NCBI RefSeq assembly: GCF_036456085.1
Contig: NZ_CP138632.1
Location: forward strand, 2,089,001 to 2,153,000
Length of the DNA: 64,000 nt
Source: Veillonella parvula
GTDB taxonomy: Bacteria > Bacillota > Negativicutes > Veillonellales > Veillonellaceae
Direction: 5' to 3'
Positions 25,286-34,489 of this stretch are shown here, in pieces (the first letter of the stretch is position 1; each line of letters starts with the position of its first letter). A program made the position numbers and the translations under genes. Below the pieces are notes generated by a model. That model ran no database searches and was not told the DNA's origin. It saw only the letters and a list, made by a program, of their open reading frames with translations.

Positions 25286-26142
25286 GTCAGTATTTTTGCA
25301 GTATTGTAGATAATGCTTTGTGTAATCCAGCTCAGCGCATGTATTTTGACTTGGGAGAGTATCGCTACGGTTTGACTGTGGTAGGTGAAGGGGAACCTAT
25401 TGTATGTTTCCACGGCTTCTCTGAATCAAGCTATACTTGGGATGCTATTAATCTGCCGGGGTATCGAGTGGTTCGTATTGATTTAATCGGACATGGTGAT
25501 TCAGATATTCCTGATGAGGATAAGGCCTATACCATTCCTCAAATGATAAAGGACTTACACACAGTTATCTATTACATGGTTGGTGAAAGCTATTACCTCA
25601 TGGGCTATTCTATGGGGGCTCGTATTGCACTTTCCTATGCGTTGGAGTATGAACGTGAAATCAAAGGTCTTATTCTTGAAAGTGGCTCGGTAGGCATCGC
25701 TTCTGACGCTGAGCGAGCAGCACGCCGCAAGGCGGATGAAGACTTAGCAGTTCATATCGAAGAGCATGATGGTGCTTGGTTTGCTGCACGATGGGCGGAA
25801 GCACCTATTTTTGAGAGTCAAAAACAGCTTTCAGAAGGGGTGGAGGAATTAATCTATCTACGTCGTTCCAATAATAGCCCATATGCATTAGCTTGTACGT
25901 TGCGTGGGTCAGGGCAGGGCGTAATGCCTTATGTAGGGGATAAATTAAAAAAATTCTCTGTTAAAGGTTTATATGTGAGTGGCGCATTAGATACAAAATA
26001 TACTACAATAGGAAGAGACGTATTTGGCAAGTTGCCAAGTTTTAATCATGTCATCGTCGACGGGGCGGGGCATAATGTACATATAGAAAAACCGCAGATT
26101 TTTGAACAAGCGGTATTGGATTTTTTACAGAAGAAAGGTTAA
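25282..26142 (+). CDS. menH: SHCHC synthase (alpha/beta hydrolase)
   Basis: Removes pyruvate from the MenD product to give SHCHC. At 286 residues it has the alpha/beta-hydrolase fold, with oxyanion region [22 protein letters not shown], nucleophile Ser110 in [12 protein letters not shown], and the catalytic His in [13 protein letters not shown]. The ATGA overlap with menD implies coupling. The operon position strongly supports MenH over a generic esterase. Confidence 0.88.
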   Translation: MSQYFCSIVDNALCNPAQRMYFDLGEYRYGLTVVGEGEPIVCFHGFSESSYTWDAINLPGYRVVRIDLIGHGDSDIPDEDKAYTIPQMIKDLHTVIYYMVGESYYLMGYSMGARIALSYALEYEREIKGLILESGSVGIASDAERAARRKADEDLAVHIEEHDGAWFAARWAEAPIFESQKQLSEGVEELIYLRRSNNSPYALACTLRGSGQGVMPYVGDKLKKFSVKGLYVSGALDTKYTTIGRDVFGKLPSFNHVIVDGAGHNVHIEKPQIFEQAVLDFLQKKG

Positions 26143-26146
26143 GTCC

Positions 26147-26989
26147 ATGAGCAAATTTGATTGGAAAGTATTGGATCGTAATTATGAAGATGTAATTTAC
26201 GAAACATATAATGGCATTGCAAAGATTACTATTAACCGTCCAGAAGTGCGCAACGCATTCCGTCCTAAAACGGTAATGGAGTTAATTGATGCTTTCACAG
26301 TAGCTCGTGAAGATAACGAAGTAGGCGTAATCGTATTGACTGGTGCTAACCACGGTAAGGGCGAAGATAAAGAGGCATTCTGCTCCGGCGGTGACCAAAG
26401 CGTACGTGGTCATGGTGGTTATGTAGGTGAAGACAATGTGCCTCGCTTGAACGTTCTCGATTTACAACGCTTAATTCGCGTCATCCCTAAACCTGTTATT
26501 GCAATGGTTAATGGTTATGCTATCGGTGGCGGTCATGTATTGCACATCGTATGTGACCTTACAATCGCTTCTGAAAATGCTAAGTTCGGTCAAACTGGTC
26601 CTCGTGTAGGCTCCTTCGACGCTGGTTATGGCGCAGGTTACTTGGCTCGTATGATCGGTCACAAACGCGCTCGCGAAGTATGGTTCTTGTGCCGTCAATA
26701 CACAGCAGCTCAAGCGTATGAAATGGGCATGGTTAATACTGTGGTACCATTTGACAAATTGGAAGAAGAAACAGTTCAATGGTGTAGGGAAATCCTTGAA
26801 TTATCTCCAATGGCTTTGCGCATGTTGAAAGGCGCTTTCAATGCCGACACAGATGGCCTTGCAGGTTTACAACAATTCGCAGGGGACGCTACATTGATGT
26901 ACTATACAATTGATGAAGCGAAAGAAGGTCGTGACGCGTTCAAAGAAAAACGGAAACCTAACTTCAAACAATTCCCTAAATTCCCTTAA
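26147..26989 (+). CDS. menB: 1,4-dihydroxy-2-naphthoyl-CoA synthase
   Basis: Crotonase-fold enzyme that closes the second ring, OSB-CoA to DHNA-CoA. It has 280 residues from ATG 26147, just after the menH stop; the AAAGG before it and the conserved start [16 protein letters not shown] choose this site. Motifs: [35 protein letters not shown], and [15 protein letters not shown], all diagnostic of MenB. It is followed by a hairpin at 27045. Confidence 0.96.
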   Translation: MSKFDWKVLDRNYEDVIYETYNGIAKITINRPEVRNAFRPKTVMELIDAFTVAREDNEVGVIVLTGANHGKGEDKEAFCSGGDQSVRGHGGYVGEDNVPRLNVLDLQRLIRVIPKPVIAMVNGYAIGGGHVLHIVCDLTIASENAKFGQTGPRVGSFDAGYGAGYLARMIGHKRAREVWFLCRQYTAAQAYEMGMVNTVVPFDKLEEETVQWCREILELSPMALRMLKGAFNADTDGLAGLQQFAGDATLMYYTIDEAKEGRDAFKEKRKPNFKQFPKFP

Positions 26990-27044
26990 TTGGGAGTCGA
27001 TACAGTCCTATATGACGGACTATATTAACGGTTAAAACGACAAG

Positions 27045-27070
27045 TGCGCCTCTATAGGAGGCGCCTTTCT
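27045..27070 (+). terminator. Weak terminator after menB
   Basis: GCGCCTC-tatag-GAGGCGC is followed by the poor U-tract CTTTCTTG. It may be a partial stop before menE. The AT-rich stretch 27080-27190 behind it holds short repeats of ATTGGTAATT and TAGTGATTA type but no gene. Confidence 0.6.
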
Positions 27071-27196
27071 TGTAATATTTCTTTATTTATCATATTTCAA
27101 TTATTATTTTTTTAGTTATTACTTATTATTTACTATTTATTGGTAATTGGTAATTAGTGATTACGTATTAGTGATTAGGTTTAGATACGAGGTGAG

Positions 27197-28675
27197 ATGA
27201 TGGAGTGGTTACGTTATGGTGCACAGCACTACCCTAATCGTAAATGTATAAATGAATATACCTATAACGATATATACCGTGGTGTACTCCATGTAGCTCG
27301 TAATTTAGTGCCTTTAGACGCATCTCGTGTGGCTATCTTGTCTGATAACTCTGTGACCATGGCAATGTATGTGTTGGCTGCTATGCTAGTTCATAAAGAG
27401 GTACTTTTACTTAATGTACATCTTAAGCTAAAGGAAATAGAAAACCAATTGGATCAATTAGGTGTTACCACCGTATTACATAGTAAAGAACGACGTAATC
27501 AATTGCCCGATACCATCGAAACTCAAGTATCAAATTTAGTTGACTCTATAGCATCAGATTCTGTTGAAAATCAATTATCTCATTTTGTTGATTCGAAGGC
27601 CTCTAATTCAATTGTTACAAATGAGTTTGAAACTCTAGAGAGAATTCTATCGGATTTAGCGGTCGAGGACTCCTTTGATTGGGTATTTGTGGACACAGAC
27701 ATAGCTGCTATCATGAATACAAGCGCTACTACGGGGCAATTTAAGTCTGTACCGCTTCAATGGGGGCAAATTAAAGCTCATGTACAAGCATCCCAAGAGG
27801 TACTAGGAAAAACGGATCAGGATAATTGGCTAATGGTACTGCCTCTGTTTCATGTAAGTGGTTTATCTATCTTGATGAGGTCTCTTTACAACGGGACGGC
27901 TGTCACTATTTTGCCTAAATATGATGAAGCTCAAGTTCTAAAACTTATAGAATCTGGGCAAATCAATATGATGTCCTTAGTGCCTACCATTTTGACTCAA
28001 TTAGAGCCACATATTACGCACCATGCATTACGTGTTATATTGCTCGGTGGAGAATTCATTTCTATGGCTCTCATTGAAGCTTGTGAAAAGAAATCTTTGC
28101 CTATCTATAAGACCTACGGCATGACGGAAACCTTTAGTCAAAGCGTGACCTTCTCTGTATTGGAGTATCCTCATAAACGAGAATCTGTAGGTAAGCCATT
28201 GCCTGGCATGCAGGTTCGTATCGATAATCCTGATACAGATGGGGTAGGCGAAATTCATTTGACGGGTCCGATGGTTATGACTGGTTATATCAACAAGGAA
28301 CCTATCGATGGAGACTATAATACAGATGATATTGGTTACATCGATGAGGAGGGGTTCGTTTATATTTTGAATCGCCGTGAGGATCTCATCATTTCTGGGG
28401 GTGAAAATATTTACCCTAAGGAACTAGAGGATTTAGTATATACGTTGCCATCGGTGAAGGAATGTGCGGTTGTACCAGTATCTGATGCTAAATGGGGACA
28501 AGTGCCAGTCCTCTTTGTGGCCTTTCATGATGGTAAAAGTTTGCCACCAGAGGATATTCTAGCTTTTATGTCGAACTCTTTAGCGAAATATAAGGTTCCG
28601 AAATATGTAAAAGTATTAACCGCATTGCCTCGAAATGGAACTGGCAAAATATTGCGTAATGAATTGAAATTATAA
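27197..28675 (+). CDS. menE: o-Succinylbenzoate-CoA ligase
   Basis: Acyl-adenylate-forming enzyme that activates OSB with CoA. It has 492 residues. ATP-binding segments are present: MNTSATTGQFKSVPLQW (a P-loop variant of the usual TSGTTG), KTYGMTETFS, NTDDIGYID, and the C-terminal PRNGTGKILRNEL with the catalytic Lys. An insertion at about residues 100-155 contains two 16-residue repeats, QVSNLVDSIASDSVEN and QLSHFVDSKASNSIVT. ATG 27197 or 27200 follows GAGGTGAG. It lies between menB and menC, which supports the assignment. Confidence 0.92.
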   Translation: MMEWLRYGAQHYPNRKCINEYTYNDIYRGVLHVARNLVPLDASRVAILSDNSVTMAMYVLAAMLVHKEVLLLNVHLKLKEIENQLDQLGVTTVLHSKERRNQLPDTIETQVSNLVDSIASDSVENQLSHFVDSKASNSIVTNEFETLERILSDLAVEDSFDWVFVDTDIAAIMNTSATTGQFKSVPLQWGQIKAHVQASQEVLGKTDQDNWLMVLPLFHVSGLSILMRSLYNGTAVTILPKYDEAQVLKLIESGQINMMSLVPTILTQLEPHITHHALRVILLGGEFISMALIEACEKKSLPIYKTYGMTETFSQSVTFSVLEYPHKRESVGKPLPGMQVRIDNPDTDGVGEIHLTGPMVMTGYINKEPIDGDYNTDDIGYIDEEGFVYILNRREDLIISGGENIYPKELEDLVYTLPSVKECAVVPVSDAKWGQVPVLFVAFHDGKSLPPEDILAFMSNSLAKYKVPKYVKVLTALPRNGTGKILRNELKL

Positions 28676-28688
28676 AATTGAGGCGCCT

Positions 28689-29840
28689 ATGAATAATATT
28701 TTAAACTTTAAAAGTATAACTACATATCGCCTTAAATTGCCGCTGAAGTTCAATTTTAAGACTGCCAAGGGCGAGGTGAAAGAAAGAGAGACTATCGTTG
28801 TTCGCATTGAAGACCAACAAGGGTATGTAGGATATGGGGAATGCGTAGCTTTCACAGAGCCATTCTATACATTTGAGACCGTAGAAACCTGTTGGAAAGC
28901 TATGGTAGACGATTATATCTTTAATTTGCGCTTGATGCGGCCTAAACCACTGATGACCTATGTACGACAATTACAATTTTGGCGCAATCGAGACAATATG
29001 CCTATGGCTATTGCGGCTCTAGAAAATGCGCTTATTCATCTTCATTGTGAACGGATAGGTGTAAATTCTGTTTCCTACATTATGGATCAACCTTTACAAG
29101 AGACAATTGAAAGTGGTATCGTCGTTGGTGATGTGCCAATAGACCAATTACTTGATGTTGTAGCGCATCATGTAGTAAATGGTTGTAAGCGGATTAAATT
29201 AAAGGTAAATCCTATAGATGGTTATGAACGCGTAGCTTTAGTTCGCAAACATTATCCGGATTTGGTCTTAGCGGCTGATGCAAATCGAAGCTATTCATAT
29301 CAAGAAATAGATAAGGTCCGTCAGTATGATGATTTAGGTCTAGCTTGTATTGAAGAGCCCTTTGCGATGGCAAACCTTCAATCTTATAAAGATTGGAAGT
29401 GGGAGCGTCTTAATCATGGTGATTGGAAAATCTATACGCCAATTTGTTTGGATGAGTCCATTTTAGGATATGATGATTTGTCCTATGCTATCGAATATGG
29501 TTTGATTGATGTGCTTAATATAAAAGTAGGGCGCATGGGGGGGCTTATTCCAACAAAAGCAGCTATTAATCTATGTAGAGAACGTCATATTCCCTATTGG
29601 ATTGGTAGCATGGTAGAGTCAGGGGTTTCTAAAATGCTTCATGTCCAGCTATCCGCTTTAGGAGATTCTTATATGGCAGGGGATTTGTCCGATTCAAATC
29701 GATATTTTGAACAAGATCTTATTTTCCCAGATTTAACCTTTAATGAGGGTGTTATGCAGGTCCCTGATGGTGATGGACTAGGTGTAACAGTTTTTGATGA
29801 CCGGCTAGAAACTTATTGTATGGAGAAACGAACACTATGA
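28689..29840 (+). CDS. menC: o-Succinylbenzoate synthase
   Basis: Enolase-superfamily enzyme that dehydrates SHCHC to OSB. It has 383 residues. The catalytic Lys pair is in RIKLKVNP, metal ligands are in LAADANRSY, IEEPFA and CLDESI, and the second Lys is in LNIKVGRMGG. It starts 13 bases after menE and overlaps menI by 4 bases (ATGA). It could also act as an N-acylamino acid racemase, as some relatives do, but the operon favours OSB synthesis. Confidence 0.93.
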   Translation: MNNILNFKSITTYRLKLPLKFNFKTAKGEVKERETIVVRIEDQQGYVGYGECVAFTEPFYTFETVETCWKAMVDDYIFNLRLMRPKPLMTYVRQLQFWRNRDNMPMAIAALENALIHLHCERIGVNSVSYIMDQPLQETIESGIVVGDVPIDQLLDVVAHHVVNGCKRIKLKVNPIDGYERVALVRKHYPDLVLAADANRSYSYQEIDKVRQYDDLGLACIEEPFAMANLQSYKDWKWERLNHGDWKIYTPICLDESILGYDDLSYAIEYGLIDVLNIKVGRMGGLIPTKAAINLCRERHIPYWIGSMVESGVSKMLHVQLSALGDSYMAGDLSDSNRYFEQDLIFPDLTFNEGVMQVPDGDGLGVTVFDDRLETYCMEKRTL

Positions 29841-30214
29841 ATCTAATTGAATCCTTACAAATCGATGTACCTCGTATGACGAGCGATACTACATGTATTG
29901 CAAAAATGAATTTAAATGAATTTCATAAACAACCGCAAGGCTATTTAAATGGTGGTGCTACATTAGCTTTTGCAGAAATTATTGCAGGTATGATGAGCAA
30001 TGAGCTGGTAGGCTCTCATAAATTTGGAGTAGGTCAGTCTATAACTGCGAATCACCTACGTCCTGTAACATGCGAAGGAACTTTAACAGCCTTAGGAATA
30101 CTACTAGTGAAAGGCAAAACATCCCACGTATGGCGCTTTGATATGATAGATGATGCACAACGTCTTATCTCACAAGTGACTGTAACCTTGGCTATTGTAG
30201 ATTTTGATAGATAA
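29837..30214 (+). CDS. menI: 1,4-dihydroxy-2-naphthoyl-CoA hydrolase (hotdog thioesterase)
   Basis: A small PaaI/hotdog thioesterase of 125 residues that would release DHNA from CoA, the substrate of MenA. The conserved segments are QGYLNGGATLAFAEIIAG, the hotdog helix with its acidic residue, and the strand following ITANHLRPV. An upstream frame start at 29816 is rejected because ATG 29837 overlaps the menC stop. The operon position identifies its likely substrate. Confidence 0.85.
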   Translation: MNLIESLQIDVPRMTSDTTCIAKMNLNEFHKQPQGYLNGGATLAFAEIIAGMMSNELVGSHKFGVGQSITANHLRPVTCEGTLTALGILLVKGKTSHVWRFDMIDDAQRLISQVTVTLAIVDFDR

Positions 30215-30311
30215 AATCTCATTTCAATGGATTTAGTTATATTTGCTAATTAAGTTGTGTATAATTTCGTCCTACATGAGAACTTACGATTGTTAAGACC
30301 ATAGGATAATA

Positions 30312-30355
30312 AAAGGACAGTATATACTTTTCAGTAGATACTGTCCTTTGTTAGT
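30312..30355 (+). terminator. Intrinsic terminator of the men cluster
   Basis: AAAGGACAGTAT pairs with ATACTGTCCTTT, followed by a T-rich stretch. Confidence 0.8.
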
Positions 30356-30450
30356 TTTACAATGTAAATGGCTCATCTAGAAAAACGACATAGCTCTTTT
30401 TTACGTTTTCTAAGATCTGCAATTTAAAATGTTAGAAAAGACAAAGATAT

Positions 30451-31086
30451 TTATTTTCTAGTGATAGTATATAGGTCTTCAATATCAGGAATATCGTAAA
30501 TTACCCATGTTCCATCTCCTAAATGACGCATCAAAACTCTTATATCTTTTGTCATATTCTTTTTATTATTTTGTATTGTTACAGTTACAGTAGCCGTATC
30601 ACCATTATCTTCTGACTTTAGGTTTTTAACCTCTACATCATGTTCCTTAAATAGGCGACCTTCTACAAGACGATCTACCATAGACTTATTATCATCATTT
30701 GCTGTAGTGGTATTATTGGTAGGTGATTCAGATTTAAAGCTGTCAGGATCTTCGATATATGTTCGTATTACGTCTTCGATAAGAGCTGGTCCAAATGTTT
30801 TGGTAGCTGCTATTGTAGCTTTACCAAGTGGGGTAGATGTATCGACATATTTATTGCCTTCTCGTTCTACAATGTTTTTTACAATGGATTTTATATCTAT
30901 GTGGCGTAATGCTTCGTCTGCATCTTTATCTTGTACTGCTTGGTGAATGATTTTTAATGTGTAGGCTGGTGTATGTGGTACATACCATAAGAAATACCAT
31001 GCTGCGGCCATCGCTCCTACAATAGCTATGATAAGAGCGATAATAACACCTTTTGAATTGAACTTATTCACAGCGAATCCTTTCAT
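30451..31086 (-). CDS. DUF2939-like membrane-anchored protein
   Basis: A 211-residue protein with one N-terminal membrane span (about residues 13-35, IIALIIAIVGAMAAAWYFLW). A soluble domain beginning TPAYTLKIIHQAVQDKDADEALRHID follows, and this stretch resembles DUF2939 family proteins. The remainder contains a polar Ser/Thr/Asn linker and a beta-rich end. The start may instead be the GTG at 31071, which has AAAGGA at good spacing. The function is unknown. It is a single gene facing the men cluster. Confidence 0.7.
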   Translation of the reverse strand: MKGFAVNKFNSKGVIIALIIAIVGAMAAAWYFLWYVPHTPAYTLKIIHQAVQDKDADEALRHIDIKSIVKNIVEREGNKYVDTSTPLGKATIAATKTFGPALIEDVIRTYIEDPDSFKSESPTNNTTTANDDNKSMVDRLVEGRLFKEHDVEVKNLKSEDNGDTATVTVTIQNNKKNMTKDIRVLMRHLGDGTWVIYDIPDIEDLYTITRK

Positions 31087-31348
31087 GTTTCTATAGAGGC
31101 ATTTTCATACTGAATATATACATATTGTAGCATATTGAGTAAAGAATAGGATGATTTCTAGTAAAGGGTATACCTATTATAGCTTAGAGAGAAAATTGTA
31201 CTATTACGAAAACTGACGAATTATGATGATAAAGGGTGGATTCCTGTAATATAATATAGATATACTTTTATAAAAGCTATAAAATAACGATTATCAAATA
31301 TAATCAATTATTTTCATAGATTTGTAATAATATTTTTTAAAAAAATAG
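31087..31348. other. Intergenic region, no gene seen
   Basis: AT-rich stretch between the DUF2939-like gene and the tRNA promoter. I see no convincing ORF, terminator or structured RNA in it. Confidence 0.5.
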
Positions 31349-31377
31349 TTGCATTGCTCTAAAATGCATGATATTAT
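31349..31377 (+). promoter_or_regulatory. Promoter of the tRNA-Asp-Phe-Leu cluster
   Basis: TTGCAT and TATTAT are separated by 17 bases, 30 bases before the first tRNA. Confidence 0.75.
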
Positions 31378-31406
31378 GTACAAGTAGTCAACGCGAGTTG
31401 ATACGC

Positions 31407-31482
31407 GGCCCCGTGGTGTAGCGGTTAACATGTCGCCCTGTCACGGCGAAGATCGTCAGTTCAAATCTGATCGGGGTCGCCA
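31407..31482 (+). tRNA. tRNA-Asp (anticodon GTC)
   Basis: 76 bases with encoded CCA. The acceptor GGCCCCG pairs with CGGGGUC (one G-U). The anticodon loop is CUGUCAC and the T-loop is UUCAAAU. Confidence 0.97.
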
Positions 31483-31503
31483 TTTTTTTTTACAAAAAAT
31501 CAT

Positions 31504-31579
<76 letters not shown>

Positions 31580-31591
31580 TTTGTATTCCAT

Positions 31592-31677
31592 GCGGTTGTG
31601 GTGGAATGGCAGACACGCCATCTTGAGGGGGTGGTGAGCTAACGCTCGTGCGGGTTCAAGTCCCGCCAACCGCACCA
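31592..31677 (+). tRNA. tRNA-Leu (anticodon GAG)
   Basis: 86-base class II tRNA with encoded CCA. The acceptor GCGGUUG pairs with CAACCGC. The anticodon loop is UUGAGGG, giving GAG. A long variable arm is present. Confidence 0.97.
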
Positions 31678-31681
31678 GCGC

Positions 31682-31716
31682 AAAAGACCTACAGTTTTCT
31701 GTAGGTCTTTTTTTCG
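31682..31716 (+). terminator. Intrinsic terminator of the tRNA cluster
   Basis: GACCTACAG-tttt-CTGTAGGTC is followed by seven T. Confidence 0.93.
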
Positions 31717-31860
31717 TTATTTTGATATTAAAATACATTTAATGAGTTTATCTTCTCCTTTTAAATCTGAGAAGTGTTGGCAGGTTTTCACAATCCGTGT
31801 ACAATCATAGTAATTAGTAATATACATTTATATATATAGTTTTCAATATGAGAGAAGATT

Positions 31861-32502
31861 ATGGTTTTTAATTATGGTGAGACGTTACGTATCCGAAGGG
31901 ATCTATATACGATTTTAGGCAAGATACGCTACATTGATACTCATGGAAAAATTGGGTATGAGTATAAGTTAGTTAAACATAGGAATAATGCAGAGTTTTG
32001 GCTCAGTTGGGATAAGAAGCGAGATGCGTACCGGTTTTCCAAGTTGTGTGGAAAAGCACTACCAGCCGATATGAAACTCGTAGATAGTGGTTATGAGATG
32101 GTAACAGGCACTTGGGGTGAGGTAGACGTAGGTACTACTGATACTGCTAAATATAAAGAGTATGAAAATGCTGATGGTACTGCTACGTTTTCTGTTCAAG
32201 AGTGGGCTTTTGAAACGGAATATTCAAAAGGCTTTTACATTAATAAAGAATACGTATTTGTCGAAAAGGATTCAGAGGTAACCGAGTCTATTCTAGATAA
32301 AATGGATACGATTAAGAAGCTAAAGTTCATAGGACCAATTGGTTGGATTTTGGGGAACTTACTACTTTATATGCCAATCTTTGATATAAAAATATTGAAT
32401 GATGTACGGGATGTACTTACCTGGCCTTATATAGTAGCTGGGAGTATAGTCCTTGGTATCATTGTGATATCTGTCCTTATTATTAGAAGAATTATCCGTT
32501 GA
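31861..32502 (+). CDS. DUF4178-like membrane protein
   Basis: A 213-residue protein. The N-terminal 120 residues are beta-rich, with GKIRYIDTHGKIGYEYKLVK and NAEFWLSWDKK, as in DUF4178 domains. There are two C-terminal membrane spans (about 155-172 and 188-207) and the end is basic. The domain assignment is from pattern memory and moderately sure. The gene starts the AT-rich accessory stretch behind the tRNA cluster. No Shine-Dalgarno stronger than GAGAAG is present. The function is unknown. Confidence 0.65.
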   Translation: MVFNYGETLRIRRDLYTILGKIRYIDTHGKIGYEYKLVKHRNNAEFWLSWDKKRDAYRFSKLCGKALPADMKLVDSGYEMVTGTWGEVDVGTTDTAKYKEYENADGTATFSVQEWAFETEYSKGFYINKEYVFVEKDSEVTESILDKMDTIKKLKFIGPIGWILGNLLLYMPIFDIKILNDVRDVLTWPYIVAGSIVLGIIVISVLIIRRIIR

Positions 32503-32684
32503 TGTAATTACATCGATTATCATTGTTGATGATAGGCCTGTCCACTGATTTATAAGTTCATCTCATAGGTGCTATTAATTCCTATATTTTGGGCGATACA
32601 GTTTGGTAATACTCTATTATTATTGATTAATATATAGAAGCGACAAAAATGGCGTTAATACGCCATTTTTTATAGAAGGAATAT

Positions 32685-34121
32685 ATGAAAAAGAAAAATA
32701 TATCATTAACGATACTTTCGCTAGCGATTTCAGTTCAACTTGGTTCTGCTGCAAACCTACAAGAACCAGTTAAAAATATAAATGTAGGTATTGTAAGTGA
32801 TATAAATTCAACAGAAAATTTAAAATTAGAGCGGATTGAGGTGATTCCTGGTGCTATCAGAAATATAGTAAAAGATAGTGCAGGAAATCCAAGGAAACTT
32901 TCAATTGAAGAACTGGTGTTATTAAATGCGCAAGAACAGGAGTATTCTGCTCAGCGACTAAAAGTATCACAAAAAGCAGATTTTGGAAATCAGTATAAGA
33001 CATTTGATCCTCTTTACAATGATAAGGATGAAAAGTCGCTCAAACAAATTAAAAACTATAATAATGAAAAAACACGTAGTCAAGGCTATTTCATCGGAGG
33101 TCGAGATAAACCATTACGTGTCGTAAGTCCATATATGAAAAAGAATGGTCAGGGGGAAGTTAAATTAACAAATTTAGTTGATACACTCAATTATCGGACA
33201 CGTTCGGAGAAAAAAGTAGCAGATGAAAAGAAACTTCGAGAATATTTAGATAAAAATAAAGGTAAAGGGCACAATTTATATAGGGCTAGATCTAAAGCTG
33301 AGATTAAAGATTTCTTAGAAAGTTTCCTTAAACCCATAGAGTTAATTGAGTATCCTATCAACGATCCTAAGAATTATAAAGTGATTTCTACAATTCCTGG
33401 TTTTCCTAAAAGAATACCAAGTTTTGCTAAGAATATTCATATGCATAGTAATCCAGGATTTTTGCAAGGCGGTTCACATATACAACTTGCATTTGGCGGT
33501 ACGTCTGAGCAATTAAAGTCATATATTGATGAAGCACGTATAAATTCCAAATTAGTTATTTCCAAATCTGATTTAGAAAATGTATATGTAAAACAATATG
33601 TTGATTCGGATATGACTCATGCAGATACTTTAGCACAATTGTTGCCTAAATCCATGGTGCTTGTTGAAAGTACAACGGTTCCTATGGGGAAATTTATTCA
33701 AAATAGATTGGATAATCCTATTGATAAAACTGTTGATGAATTATATGAGTTAGAAAATCAAATTTTGAGTGAATTTAATAAGGTTAAGATTGATGGTGAA
33801 GATCGGGATGCAAAGTTTAAACGGTATGTCGAGACTCGTAAGCGCATAGAAGCTGAGCGAGATAAATTAAAACCTAAACAAATAAACCAAACTAGTTTAT
33901 CTAAGGATAAATCATATCCAACTTATACGGAAACTGAGAATCGAAGACTTCAGAAACAATATTTACATAGATTATCCTTTAACGAAGATTCTGTAAAAAT
34001 ACCTGATGAGTATGTGATTTATCTATTTGATTTTGGTGGAAGTTGGAATCATCCATATGCATTGGGAGCTGCAGTCAGTCCTAATAAAGATTATATAATT
34101 TATTTTTGTCAACAAGGTTGA
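32685..34121 (+). CDS. Unrecognised secreted protein (478 aa)
   Basis: The N-terminal signal peptide runs over residues 1-22 (a KKKN basic start, a hydrophobic core, then GSAA as likely cleavage site). The rest is soluble and rich in Lys and Asp/Glu, with no family I recognise. A central part, LYRARSKAEIKDFLESFLKP, is followed by a region with HMHSNPGFLQGG. A helical charged segment covers about 350-400. The C-terminal end is hydrophobic and aromatic, with YVIYLFDFGGSW and a final Cys. Codon use is more AT-rich than in the metabolic genes. A small gene follows at 34176. It may be an effector or toxin, but nothing proves it. Confidence 0.7.
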   Translation: MKKKNISLTILSLAISVQLGSAANLQEPVKNINVGIVSDINSTENLKLERIEVIPGAIRNIVKDSAGNPRKLSIEELVLLNAQEQEYSAQRLKVSQKADFGNQYKTFDPLYNDKDEKSLKQIKNYNNEKTRSQGYFIGGRDKPLRVVSPYMKKNGQGEVKLTNLVDTLNYRTRSEKKVADEKKLREYLDKNKGKGHNLYRARSKAEIKDFLESFLKPIELIEYPINDPKNYKVISTIPGFPKRIPSFAKNIHMHSNPGFLQGGSHIQLAFGGTSEQLKSYIDEARINSKLVISKSDLENVYVKQYVDSDMTHADTLAQLLPKSMVLVESTTVPMGKFIQNRLDNPIDKTVDELYELENQILSEFNKVKIDGEDRDAKFKRYVETRKRIEAERDKLKPKQINQTSLSKDKSYPTYTETENRRLQKQYLHRLSFNEDSVKIPDEYVIYLFDFGGSWNHPYALGAAVSPNKDYIIYFCQQG

Positions 34122-34175
34122 TAATATAAAAGGTAGATAAATATTTTAGATTTTTATATAGGAGATGTGATATCT

Positions 34176-34388
34176 ATGAAATATTTACGCCGTGAACTTA
34201 ATCAAGTGGAAAAAGAATATGTAAAACAATTTGGTGAAGATTCTTTAAATCGTGTCATCCTTCATGATCCTGATACAAAGGATAAACAAGAGGTGCAAGA
34301 TACTATTGATATTCTAAAAGAAGCAATTGCAAAAAATAAACCTCTAGAACAGGTTCCAGAGGATATGTGGAAGCTTATTGAGTTTTAA
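34176..34388 (+). CDS. Small acidic protein after the secreted protein
   Basis: About 70 residues, soluble and helical, with many Asp/Glu (for example DPDTKDKQEVQDTIDIL) and a C-terminal EDMWKLIEF. ATG 34176 is preferred over GTG 34167 because GGAGA lies 11 bases upstream of the former. It is probably co-transcribed with the secreted protein, 54 bases upstream. It could be an immunity or chaperone partner, which is inference. No family is recognised. Confidence 0.6.
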   Translation: MKYLRRELNQVEKEYVKQFGEDSLNRVILHDPDTKDKQEVQDTIDILKEAIAKNKPLEQVPEDMWKLIEF

Positions 34389-34410
34389 TGTATATGAATT
34401 CCATACAATA

Positions 34411-34487
34411 AAAAGGCACATTGTTTTATGCGCAGACCATCTATAAATGAATTGTTTAAGATGGTAGTTAAAAACAATGTGCCTTTA
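34411..34487. terminator. Bidirectional terminator
   Basis: AAAGGCACATTGTTTT pairs with AAAACAATGTGCCTTT across a loop holding a second CCATC/GATGG stem. It lies between convergent genes, with T-runs on both sides. Confidence 0.85.
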
Positions 34488-34489
34488 TA

